Shown here: one piece after another, positions 54,430-61,773 of the stretch
Layout: each line of letters starts with the position of its first letter
Numbering within the stretch: position 1 is the first letter of the stretch
From: Bradyrhizobium sp. SRL28
GTDB lineage: Bacteria; Pseudomonadota; Alphaproteobacteria; Rhizobiales; Xanthobacteraceae
NCBI RefSeq assembly: GCF_018596315.1
Contig: NZ_JAHEAG010000009.1
Span: forward strand, 62,001-126,000
Direction: 5' to 3'
Length of the DNA stretch: 64,000 nt
Notes under the pieces: model-generated
Seen by the model: only the letters and a program-made list of their open reading frames with translations
The model's database searches: none
What the model was told of the DNA's origin: nothing
Translations under genes and position numbers: made by a program

Positions 54430-54825
54430 ATGCGCATCGTCACTAGGATCTGCGTTGCTATCTGCTCGATGATGCTGGCGTGCAATGGGACGCTTTCGGG
54501 CCCGCTTGCGGCGCACGCGGAGGGCGTTACCGCGGCCGGCGAAAAGATCTTCGCCCATTGCGCCCCCTGCCATTCGACCAAGCCGGGTGAAAACAAAGTC
54601 GGACCGTCGTTGGCCGGTGTCTTCGGCCGCAAGAGCGGAACCGAACCCGGCTATAGCTATTCCTCGGCAGTCAAAGGACTGAACGTTACCTGGGATGAAA
54701 CAAATCTTGACGAATGGTTGCAGGGCCCCAGCAAGTTCGCCAAGGGCACGAAGATGATTTACTCAGTCCCGGACGATAAAGATCGGCAGGACGTGATCGC
54801 CTATCTGAAGACGCTGCCGAAATGA
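54430..54825 (+). CDS. Class I cytochrome c
   Basis: 131 residues with a signal peptide ending near AHA, haem motif CAPCH at about 48, VGPSLAGVFGRKSGT, and the Met ligand in KGTKMIYSV, which is the mitochondrial-type cytochrome c fold (c550/c552). It starts 9 bp after the b561 stop, SD GGAG. Likely electron carrier of the operon between the dehydrogenase, the peroxidase or b561. Confidence 0.9.
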   Translation: MRIVTRICVAICSMMLACNGTLSGPLAAHAEGVTAAGEKIFAHCAPCHSTKPGENKVGPSLAGVFGRKSGTEPGYSYSSAVKGLNVTWDETNLDEWLQGPSKFAKGTKMIYSVPDDKDRQDVIAYLKTLPK

Positions 54826-54873
54826 CGGATTGCGGCGTCGGAGTCGCCCTTATGCGGTGGGCCCGGCGTGCAC

Positions 54874-55194
54874 TCAACAGCCCCGGCAGATGTTTCCAAT
54901 CGCTCGATCGACGGCGGCCTCTTCAGGGGTCGGCTTGAGCATGGCGTCCGGGAGCGAGGGAACGTCAGCCGATGTTGGCTGATGATGCGGCGGTAGCGGT
55001 GCGGTCCCGGTGATGCGGGAATCCGGCGTCAGTGAGGGCGGGACCGCTGGATTCGCGGGAGCCATCAGGCCATGCATCTCTCCTCCAGGCATAGCTTCCC
55101 CGTGCATCCCTCCCCCGTGCATGCCGCCGCGGCCATAACTGGCGGAGAGCCCGGCGAGCAAGAACACGAGGGTAGCTATGATGAGTTTTCGCAT
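54874..55194 (-). CDS. Secreted His/Met/Gly-rich small protein
   Basis: 106 residues: Sec signal (KLIIATLVFLLAGLSASYG), then MHGG repeats (GGMHGGGMHG, GGEMHG) that look like a copper- or metal-binding stretch, then LTPDSRITGT and an acidic helix TPEEAAVDRAIGNICRGC. SD GGAGCGG. A frameshifted copy lies beside the formate dehydrogenase operon (24673-24968); here the neighbour is a broken fdhD, so the gene travels with fdh genes. Convergent with the cytochrome operon. Confidence 0.75.
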   Translation of the reverse strand: MRKLIIATLVFLLAGLSASYGRGGMHGGGMHGEAMPGGEMHGLMAPANPAVPPSLTPDSRITGTAPLPPHHQPTSADVPSLPDAMLKPTPEEAAVDRAIGNICRGC

Positions 55195-55398
55195 ATTCCG
55201 CTCCTTGCACGGTTGGCATTGAAAGGCTTCGAACCACCCGTCGATGCGGCCGGCGGTCAATGAGTGAGAGCTGAGATGGCATGGCCCCCTTCCCGCATTG
55301 GACCGGCTCTGCTCGTCAACGGATCGTCTTGTCACTGGATGAGATAGTGTTGCAGCAATGCCATTGCTGATAACAATCGCGTCACTACGCAATGGCTC

Positions 55399-55989
55399 CT
55401 ATGCGATTCTACACGGATGAGTGAACACTTCGAATCCGTCCGCGCGCGCGATGGCGGCAAGTGTGATACCCGCTGCATCCGCCATCCGAACAGCCAGCGC
55501 GGTCGGAGCCGAAATCGACACCATCGCGGGCGCCCCAATCGCGACGGCTTTCGGCACATCTCCACCGATACCCTGCTGGTGAGAAGTATGATACCCTCGC
55601 TCGCCACATGGACGCACGGGCTAGAGCAAAGCTTGTCGAGCGCATTGTCGCGGCCAACGTCCTCCCAACGCAACGATACCGCTCGTGGCAGTCCAGAAGG
55701 CCGCCGCGTGAACGGCGCGCGTCTCGATATTAAGTACTTGGCGCGCTGGCAGGCCTTCCATGGCAGTCATGATCTGTCCCGGCGAGAATTGCCCGCCATG
55801 ACCGATAGTGGCGGTCGGACGCATCGCTTCCGCAATTGATTCGATGTTGCACAATCCGCACCCCGTCAGTCCCGCCATGCGCCGCCTTCGTTCCTTCAGG
55901 CGATCGGCTCTCGGCCGACTGAGCCACATCCGCGATTCAACCCCGTCGTCGAGGTGCACCATGTCTAACGAGCCGGTATCAGCAGCAGA
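55399..55989 (-). pseudogene. fdhD: FdhD, formate dehydrogenase sulfurtransferase, broken
   Basis: Pieces in order on the minus strand: SRMWLSRPRADRLKERRRR and GLTGCGLCNIESIAEAMRP (CxxC motif), RAVHAAAFW, then in another frame REDVGRDNALDKL, then VHVASEGIILLTSRVSVEM, then in a third frame GAPAMVSISAPTALAVRMA to the end. At least two frame changes occur, and the first about 100 residues are missing beyond 55989. FdhD delivers sulfur to the Mo cofactor of formate dehydrogenase; this copy cannot. Confidence 0.88.
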
Positions 55990-56077
55990 GCCGATGAAGA
56001 ATCCGGCATGCATGACGCGCTGTTGAGTAAGCGGCTAAAGGTTAGCGAAATGCCTCGTTCATCTCCGCCTCACAACA

Positions 56078-56120
56078 CTAAACGCCAATTTAGTTGGGGG
56101 CCCGCAGCACGTCGCTACAT
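56078..56120 (+). promoter_or_regulatory. CTAAA-N6-TTTAR promoter, site f
   Basis: Perfect halves CTAAA-CGCCAA-TTTAG then TTGG, with CTACAT as -10 at the exact 26-nt offset (56115-56120). It lies 80 bp before pqqA, with nothing between. Confidence 0.7.
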
Positions 56121-56172
56121 AGAGGAGGTGATGACGGCGGCAATCGCGCCGCGGATTTGAGGAGTTCTCAAA

Positions 56173-56253
56173 ATGGCCTGGAAAACACCGAAGATCGTTG
56201 AAGTGCCGGTTGGCATGGAAATCAACATGTACGCCTGCGCGGCGCATAAGTAG
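56173..56253 (+). CDS. pqqA: PQQ precursor peptide PqqA
   Basis: 26-residue peptide MAWKTPKIVEVPVGMEINMY plus ACAAHK. Glu16 and Tyr20 (E-x3-Y) are the residues that PqqE cross-links to make pyrroloquinoline quinone. SD GAGGAG lies 8 nt before ATG. The genes that normally follow (pqqB, C, D, E) are not here: the next genes are a small membrane protein and a multicopper oxidase. Under a very good site of the recurrent promoter. Probably an extra precursor gene feeding enzymes encoded elsewhere. Confidence 0.9.
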   Translation: MAWKTPKIVEVPVGMEINMYACAAHK

Positions 56254-56360
56254 CTTCGATAACACCCGTTAGGTCGAGCACCGGTATGGTTCCCGAGGGT
56301 CGTGAAGATTGTCCCTCAAAGAAGGTGCGCCTGCATCCAACGCAGTTGTCGCTTACGGCC

Positions 56361-56672
56361 ATGAAACGTAATCCTAACTTCGTTCACCATCGCAAAATTG
56401 CAAAGGATCGGGACAGCGGCAAGCTCTTCGCGAGACGCCATGGGTCGTCACGCACCCATGATGTGATTGTTGCTGTTACGCTGCTCGCATTACTGGTCGT
56501 GGCTATCGTGACCCGGGCCATCTCCAATGAAATCACGGATAGCAGTTTGGATCGCCAGAGTTATGTCGCGTACGCGATCGAGGTCGTCGCGACTCTGGGC
56601 TTGAGCATTGGACTGGCGGTGCTGCTGTTCTCCAGTCGTCCCGGCGCAGACGACGAAGGAGCAAGGTCGTGA
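56361..56672 (+). CDS. Small membrane protein upstream of multicopper oxidase
   Basis: 103 residues from ATG 56361 (MKRNPNFVHH), a basic N-terminus then two helices (about 35-57 and 72-93). The longer frame from 56286 adds no recognisable sequence. The stop overlaps the oxidase GTG start (GTGA), so the two are coupled. No family recognised; perhaps a membrane partner of the oxidase. Confidence 0.6.
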   Translation: MKRNPNFVHHRKIAKDRDSGKLFARRHGSSRTHDVIVAVTLLALLVVAIVTRAISNEITDSSLDRQSYVAYAIEVVATLGLSIGLAVLLFSSRPGADDEGARS

Positions 56673-58189
56673 GCAAGCCCTTCTCTCGCCGCCGATTTCT
56701 GCACGCTGCGCTTGCTGCGAGCGTAGTGCCCAACTTACCCGATGCCGCGCGCGGGGCTGCGCCTGCTTCCAAGCGTCTTGTCGCGGGAACGCGCGTGTTG
56801 GAAGTGTACGGCCGACCAGCCAAAGTCTTCGGGCTGACAGGCCCCGACGGGCGTCCCGGTATTCGCCTTGCTGCAGGCGAACGATTCCGCGTGGATCTTG
56901 CCAACGAATCCGGCGCACGAACCCTTGTCCACTGGCATGGGCAGCTTCCACCTTGGACGCAGGACGGTTTCCCCTGGCCGCAGACCCCGCCGATCGTGAA
57001 CGGCGCTGTTCAAGCTTATGACTATGCTCCGATTCCCGGCACGTACTGGATGCACTCGCATCACGACATGCATGAGCAGAGCCTGATGACCGCGCCCCTT
57101 ATCGTCGATAGTACCGCTGAGCTTCGCGAGGACCGCCAGGAAGTCCTCCTCATGCTGCACGACTTCACCTTCCGAACGCCGGAGGAGGTGCTTGCCGGGC
57201 TCACCGGCACGAGTGTTGCCGCTGCACAGGCCATGGCGCAAAAGACCGAGGAGGCCCCGGCTGACAAGGGCGACGCCAGTGTACCTAAACCACGCATCGT
57301 GGGAATGGCCGCCCGTCCGCCAGGTATGGCCATGCCAGGAATGACCATGTCAGGATTGGGCGGCACGCAAATGCACATGGATCTGAATGATGTTCACTAC
57401 GACGCCTTTCTTGCGAATGATCGAACCCTGGCCGATCCGCAGAGCGTGCGCGTTGAACGCGGCGGTCACATCCGCCTCCGGGTCATCAACGGTGCATCAT
57501 CGAGTCAGTTTTGGGTCGACCTTGGTGAACTCGTCGGCCGCGTGGTCGCGACCGACGGCCATCCCGTACATGCAGTGGCGGGCAACCGTTTCCCGCTCGC
57601 GATGGCCCAACGCCTCGACATCCTGATCGATTTACCGCGGGCCGGCGCGTTTCCGATCCTTGCGCGGCTGGAAGGCGACGGCCGGCAGACTGGGATCGTC
57701 CTCGCCACGCAAGGTGGGCACATTCCGCGGATAGCCGACGGCGCGCCAGCCGCGCCGCCGGTCGACCAGTCGCTGGAGGCCCGCCTTATCGCAGAGGAGC
57801 CGCTGTCGCAACGCTCTGCGGATATCGTCCAGACCATCGTTCTCGGTGGCGGAATGAAGCCTTATACTTGGTCCATGAACGGCGAGTATTGGCCGCAGGT
57901 CTCGCCGCTTATGCTGACAAAGGGACAACGCGTCGAGATCGATCTGGTCAACCGCACCATGATGGCGCATCCGATCCATCTCCACGGCCACGTGTTCCAG
58001 GTGATCGCAATTGATGGACGACCAATCCAGGGGGCCGTGCGCGACACCGTTCTGGTGATGCCGATGGGCCGCGTCCGGATTGCTTTCGACGCCGACAATC
58101 CGGGACGATGGCCGTTGCACTGTCACAATCTCTACCACATGGTCACCGGCATGATGACGGAGCTTAGATATCAGGGGATCATCTTTTGA
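56669..58189 (+). CDS. Multicopper oxidase, Tat-exported
   Basis: 506 residues, GTG start with SD GAAGGAG. The Tat signal SRRRFLHAALAAS at 6-18 leads to cleavage near ARG-AA. Three cupredoxin domains: copper ligands HWHG (88-91), HSHHDMH (about 130), HPIHLHGH (about 428) and the T1/T3 HCHNLYHMVTGMM (about 482) are all present. A Met-rich stretch PPGMAMPGMTMSGLGG near 215 resembles the copper-binding inserts of CueO-like enzymes. Likely Cu(I) or phenol/metal oxidase in the periplasm. Followed at once by AhpD. Confidence 0.9.
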   Translation: MSKPFSRRRFLHAALAASVVPNLPDAARGAAPASKRLVAGTRVLEVYGRPAKVFGLTGPDGRPGIRLAAGERFRVDLANESGARTLVHWHGQLPPWTQDGFPWPQTPPIVNGAVQAYDYAPIPGTYWMHSHHDMHEQSLMTAPLIVDSTAELREDRQEVLLMLHDFTFRTPEEVLAGLTGTSVAAAQAMAQKTEEAPADKGDASVPKPRIVGMAARPPGMAMPGMTMSGLGGTQMHMDLNDVHYDAFLANDRTLADPQSVRVERGGHIRLRVINGASSSQFWVDLGELVGRVVATDGHPVHAVAGNRFPLAMAQRLDILIDLPRAGAFPILARLEGDGRQTGIVLATQGGHIPRIADGAPAAPPVDQSLEARLIAEEPLSQRSADIVQTIVLGGGMKPYTWSMNGEYWPQVSPLMLTKGQRVEIDLVNRTMMAHPIHLHGHVFQVIAIDGRPIQGAVRDTVLVMPMGRVRIAFDADNPGRWPLHCHNLYHMVTGMMTELRYQGIIF

Positions 58190-58254
58190 CGACCGCTCCG
58201 TCTCTCCATCCCGTTAATGGTCTTCGCGAACTGCTCGATGTGAAGGATACCGAC

Positions 58255-58641
58255 ATGATGCTCAATTGGAACGATTATCGCAAACAACTGGCGGCCGGCG
58301 TGAAAGAAATCGGTCAGCTCAGCCCCGACACGATCAAGGGATATTTGGCTCTCAGCGCGGCTGGCCAAAAGACGGATCTGCTTGGCGCGAAAGTGCGCGA
58401 GCTCATCGCTCTCGCGGTGGCCGTCACCTTGCGTTGCGACGGTTGCATTACGGTGCATACCGAGGCTGCAATCAAGCGCGGCGCGACCAAGGAGGAGATT
58501 GCGGAAGCTCTAGGTGTCGCCACGACCGTCAACGCCGGGGCTGCGCTTGTCTACTCCGCGCGTGTGATGGATGCGTTCAACGAATACCCGAGCGCTGCCA
58601 CGCCGCGCGAGCCGGATTCCCTCGCCAATCTGCGTAGCTGA
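58255..58641 (+). CDS. AhpD/carboxymuconolactone decarboxylase-like protein
   Basis: 128 residues from ATG 58255 (ATG 58258 also possible); TTG at 58186 overlaps the oxidase stop but would add an unsupported 23 residues. One CMD domain with the redox pair Cys61-Cys64 in LRCDGCITVHTEAAIKRG and the AhpD-like EEIAEALGVATTVNAGAALVYSARV. It acts as a disulfide reductant for peroxide removal or an unknown related reaction. Intact counterpart of the broken gene at 1018. Confidence 0.85.
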   Translation: MMLNWNDYRKQLAAGVKEIGQLSPDTIKGYLALSAAGQKTDLLGAKVRELIALAVAVTLRCDGCITVHTEAAIKRGATKEEIAEALGVATTVNAGAALVYSARVMDAFNEYPSAATPREPDSLANLRS

Positions 58642-58871
58642 ACTCGGATGCTCGGCCGCATGCTCTTGCACGTGCTCAGAGCTCGTGGCGTCTTCAGAAA
58701 AGGCCCCTCCAATAGTCAATGAGCGTACGGTCGATGGTGACGCAAGCCGAGCGAAAGTAACCGAGAACCGTTGTGCGAAGGGTAGCCATTGCAACGCTCA
58801 CTGAACGCGAAGAGGCCGCAACGGAAGACGATTGCTGGTAAAATGTGAACAGCTTGGCGGCCTCTGTCGCA

Positions 58872-58914
58872 CTAAAGAAGAATTTAGTGGTACCGATGCG
58901 GTTGTCTCCTACCT
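58872..58914 (+). promoter_or_regulatory. CTAAA-N6-TTTAR promoter, site a
   Basis: CTAAA-GAAGAA-TTTAG then TGG, with CTACCT as -10 at the exact 26-nt offset (58909-58914). It lies 48 bp before the secreted protein at 58935. The flanks match the promoter of 15718-15954. Confidence 0.7.
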
Positions 58915-58934
58915 AGTCAACAAAGGAGACAATT

Positions 58935-59168
58935 ATGAAAATCACGACAATAGCACTGGCAATTGCGTTGACGCTCCCCAGTACGTTCGCCCTCGCGCGA
59001 GGTGGGATGAGCATGGGAAGTCACGTCACTCGCTCCTTCAGCACGGTCGGCGCGGCAGACCGTATTGCAACCAGACCCAGGAATGCTTCTGGAAGTACGC
59101 TTCTTCCCATCGCGCATGATCCAAGCGGATCAACACTAACTGGGCCAGCTATGAACCGCGGCGGTTAA
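58935..59168 (+). CDS. Small secreted protein
   Basis: 77 residues: Sec signal (MKITTIALAIALTLPSTFALA), then SMGSHVTRSFSTVGAADRIATRPRN and a Gly/Ser tail ending PAMNRGG. SD AAAGGAGA, 6 nt before ATG. The leader is homologous to that of 15718-15954 and the protein shares signal-peptide pattern and overall plan, so the two are likely paralogues. Terminator follows. Unknown function. Confidence 0.75.
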   Translation: MKITTIALAIALTLPSTFALARGGMSMGSHVTRSFSTVGAADRIATRPRNASGSTLLPIAHDPSGSTLTGPAMNRGG

Positions 59169-59177
59169 CGCAAAAAG

Positions 59178-59205
59178 AGCCTGCGCAACTTCGCAGGGCT
59201 TTCTC
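59178..59205 (+). terminator. Terminator after the secreted-protein gene
   Basis: Stem AGCCTGCG / CGCAGGGCT (one bulged G), loop CAACTT, then TTTCTC; 10 bp after the stop. Confidence 0.7.
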
Positions 59206-59361
59206 ATACGTAGCGGCTGGAAGCTTATTCGTGCTGGCACGGCCGGAGCACGACCGGACCATTCCATTAGCGGATACCGGCCGAACGCTCGGCAGCGTCC
59301 CAGCCTGCCGCGTGCAGGTCGGGACCGCTCGCCACCCGAAAAGTTGATTGGAGCAAATGCG

Positions 59362-59604
59362 ATGCGTTCTTTCTTGGCTTTGAGCCTGTTGATGATCTTG
59401 TGTGCTTCTGCAAGCGCCGCGACTGTGCATCACACTATCGCGCGACATCATGTCATCGTTCGTCCCAACCAAGGGTTCCAGGGCTACGCCGTTCCAGGCT
59501 GGGCCTCCGCAGCGCCCCCGCCTGCGGTTCACTACGACGACACACCTAGCTACAACGATCCGTCCAAGTTTGGCGGCCCAACGGCCTTACCTATTCAGAA
59601 TTAG
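59362..59604 (+). CDS. Small secreted protein
   Basis: 80 residues from ATG 59362 (MRSFLALSLLMILCASASA), SD TTGGAG. Mature part starts ATVHHTIARHHVIVRPNQGF, is rich in His, Pro and Tyr, and ends with KFGGPTALPIQN. The HH clusters might bind metal. A single-gene unit with no clear CTAAA site upstream. Family unknown. Confidence 0.65.
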   Translation: MRSFLALSLLMILCASASAATVHHTIARHHVIVRPNQGFQGYAVPGWASAAPPPAVHYDDTPSYNDPSKFGGPTALPIQN

Positions 59605-59822
59605 ACATAGGAGCGGCGGATTCGGCCACCCTAAATGCGCGCGCGAGACTTGGTAGCGTGCGTGACGCCGATTGCAGCGGGCTTTGTGACGCCGTGCAAC
59701 GCCACTAGATTGGCGCCGCCAATGACTCGATTGCGGTATCTTTTTATCATTAGGTCCGAGCGCTGAACTCACGGCGCGCACACTTAGCCCGCGTGAGTGC
59801 TGCCTGATTGCCCTCTTAACGT

Positions 59823-59978
59823 TCAGTCGCGTTCGATGATCTCGGCGCCCGGGTAGACCCGGCGGGCGTACGCAACGACCAGCGCCCGGTCCTGTGTCTC
59901 CAAGAACGGCGTCCGGATCTGACACGACCCGACGATGAGGTGCCACAAGCCGTTAAGCTTTTGGATGATGACGTTCAT
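59823..59978 (-). CDS. Small hypothetical protein
   Basis: 51 residues: MNVIIQKLNGLWHLIVGSCQ, then TPFLETQDRALVVAYARRVY and EIIERD. SD GGGAGGAAG lies 7 nt before ATG 59978, which is much stronger than the upstream in-frame starts. Compact beta-alpha pattern, as in small DUF2188-like proteins. No neighbours in an operon; 58 bp downstream of the next minus-strand gene. Confidence 0.55.
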   Translation of the reverse strand: MNVIIQKLNGLWHLIVGSCQIRTPFLETQDRALVVAYARRVYPGAEIIERD

Positions 59979-60036
59979 GTGAGTGCTTCCTCCCCCGCTT
60001 GAGAGGTGTTGTTGAATTAACCCGCCGATGATCCCG

Positions 60037-60231
60037 TTATTCCACCCTGCGCTCACATTCGCGAGCAGTCGACCGAGCCGACTTAGCCGCATCAGCGTGC
60101 TCGGCTTTCTCAGCTCGCCGCTCATAGTCCTCAGCAAGCGCCTTAAGCTGACCCGCAACGTGCTGGTCCGTCATTGTTTGGGCCGCCCGGAGTATGGTCC
60201 GTGCCGTGTCCAGATATTCTTTGCTCAGCAT
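60037..60231 (-). CDS. Small helical hypothetical protein
   Basis: 64 residues from ATG 60231 (MLSKEYLDTARTILRAAQTM) with SD GGAGGCG. One long amphipathic and charged helix pair (LKALAEDYERRAEKAEHADA), a pattern frequent in rhizobial small proteins that follow or precede regulators. No motif gives a function. Probably co-transcribed with 59823-59978. Confidence 0.6.
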   Translation of the reverse strand: MLSKEYLDTARTILRAAQTMTDQHVAGQLKALAEDYERRAEKAEHADAAKSARSTARECERRVE

Positions 60232-60764
60232 TTCGCCTCCACGATCCCAGTTCGACTGGCATGACGCCGTCGAACTACAACCAATCACAGAGTGACGGAC
60301 CGGACCATTGCACAGGCGTTTATCAGTGCCTTACATTTGTTCAAAACGGAGGATACTTAAGTTTACCATCGGCAGCCTGCGCGCCTTGCGAGTGGTGGTG
60401 CGTGGCTCCTCGCCCGACGGCTACCCAGCGACATCGGTCGATCAGCTGGTGACGCTGCTGTTCGCCATGTACGCGCGCGAGGTCGCTAAGGCGCTGCCAA
60501 GCAACAAGGCGTATCCTCCGCGCGGCACGGAAAACGCGCTGCGCGCGCGTCTAACGGTGTTGGGGCTGGTTTCGGGTTTTGGCAGATTTTTGTTGCAGCA
60601 GTCGAACGCGCGAACCGCTGCAAATAACTGAAAATGGCTGATCCGAAAAGCCTTCTCCCACAACGATTTACCCTATAAAAACAGGTGCAGGCGTTCGCGT
60701 GCACCCCGTGGAGTTTCGTGGCGGCCTTTTGAATTGCGAGCCTGCATTGTGCTGAACCTAAAGC
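60232..60764. other. Intergenic, no confident gene
   Basis: About 530 bp. An open frame (60308-60631) reads VVVRGSSPDGYPATSVDQLV and on to NARTAANN, but it has no SD, no homologue that I recognise and atypical composition. A gene relic is possible. Confidence 0.4.
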
Positions 60765-60787
60765 TTAGGCCGTTGTTAACGGCCTAA
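60765..60787 (+). promoter_or_regulatory. Perfect 10-bp inverted repeat before the SD
   Basis: TTAGGCCGTT - GTT - AACGGCCTAA ends 3 bp before the GGAGGAAA SD of 60802. It may be an operator or an RNA hairpin that affects translation; there is no T-run. Confidence 0.6.
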
Positions 60788-60801
60788 CCGGAGGAAATCT
60801 C

Positions 60802-61278
60802 ATGCGCATTGTTGTTTTCGCCACTGTGCTGCTCGCCACATCGAGCTGCCCCTCATTCGCCCAAGAGCAGGGAAAAGCTCCACCGGTTGCGCAGCCGCAA
60901 ACAGTCCCTGCCCAGCCTGACCAGAATTCCCAGCAACAGCGGGATCAACGAACCGATCGCGACCAACCGAGGGCCGATGACCGTGAGATGGGTCGCGACT
61001 TGCGGATGCGTCGGGGCGACGGCGACCGTATGGGCCGCGAAGACCGCGAAATGGGTCCCGAATGGAGAATGCGTCGCGACCGCGATGATGATCGCGATCG
61101 CGACAAGGATCGCGGACGATACGGAGACCGGGGCGATCGAGAAGATCGAGGCTGGGATCGCCCGGACCGAGATCGAGACTACAGGGGTTACGATGAAGAT
61201 CGGCCCCGCCGTCGCGTGAAGGTCTGCGTGGAATACGAAAACGGCGACGAATATTGTCGCTATAGACGGGGCCATTGA
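60802..61278 (+). CDS. Asp/Arg-rich secreted protein
   Basis: 158 residues: signal (VVFATVLLATSSCPSFAQ), a Gln/Pro linker (VAQPQTVPAQPDQN), then about 90 residues of alternating Asp and Arg (DRDDDRDRDKDRGRYGDRGD) with RMRRxGDxDRMGREDRE repeats, and a conserved-looking end VKVCVEYENGDEYCRYRRGH with two cysteines. Highly charged, probably disordered until bound; perhaps protects or coats. SD GGAGGAAA. A perfect hairpin precedes it. Confidence 0.7.
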   Translation: MRIVVFATVLLATSSCPSFAQEQGKAPPVAQPQTVPAQPDQNSQQQRDQRTDRDQPRADDREMGRDLRMRRGDGDRMGREDREMGPEWRMRRDRDDDRDRDKDRGRYGDRGDREDRGWDRPDRDRDYRGYDEDRPRRRVKVCVEYENGDEYCRYRRGH

Positions 61279-61394
61279 TCGTTCTGCGCTGTCCAGCCGT
61301 CGCTCACCCTTCCTCAGCGTGGTAGTATTCGACGGCCCGCGCGCTGAGTTTGTCGTCAGGGAGAAAAATCACCAGCGAAAAGTAGTAAACTCAA

Positions 61395-61558
61395 TTACGC
61401 CGCCGCCTTGTCTTCCTTGTCGGTACCGCGCGCCACGATTTTCAGCGCATCATCCGGCAGCGGTCGCTGCATCGCCTTTGTCTCGTCCCATGGCGCGCGC
61501 AGCCAGACGTCGCTCTCCTTATCGGTCGTCAGGATCACCGGCATGGCCTAGGGATGGC
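61395..61558 (-). pseudogene. C-terminal fragment of an SRAP (YedK/HMCES-type) protein
   Basis: The minus-strand frame reads MPVILTTDKESDVWLRAPWD, then ALKIVARGTDKEDKAAA to a stop at 61395, the usual end of alphaproteobacterial SOS-response-associated peptidases. A stop codon (TAG) lies just before MPV in frame, and the N-terminal catalytic half is absent. Confidence 0.75.
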
Positions 61559-61773
61559 CCCGGTCCGGCATTAGATGCGCACTTGCGAAGCATTTGCAGC
61601 AGAATGGCGACACCTCAAACTAGAGTGATCCTCCGCTGCGAATTTAATTGCGCTTAGCAAGGTGACATCGTTAGTTTCCCTCAAGAGCGACTGACCGGCA
61701 ATGATGCTGGGTGAGAAAGCGCTGAAAAGAACAACAACAACACGAGCAAGCACTTTCTTCCCAGGAGAGCCAA

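Noticed and set aside
15990..58914. Explaining the recurrent repeat as an Irr box, FixK box or CtrA site
   Set aside because: Irr ICE motifs have the order TTTAG..CTAAA with a short spacer; FixK2/Fnr uses TTGA..TCAA; CtrA uses TTAA-N7-TTAA. Half-sites and spacing differ from all three.
60308..60631. 107-codon frame
   Set aside because: No SD and no recognisable similarity; kept only as a note in the intergenic entry.
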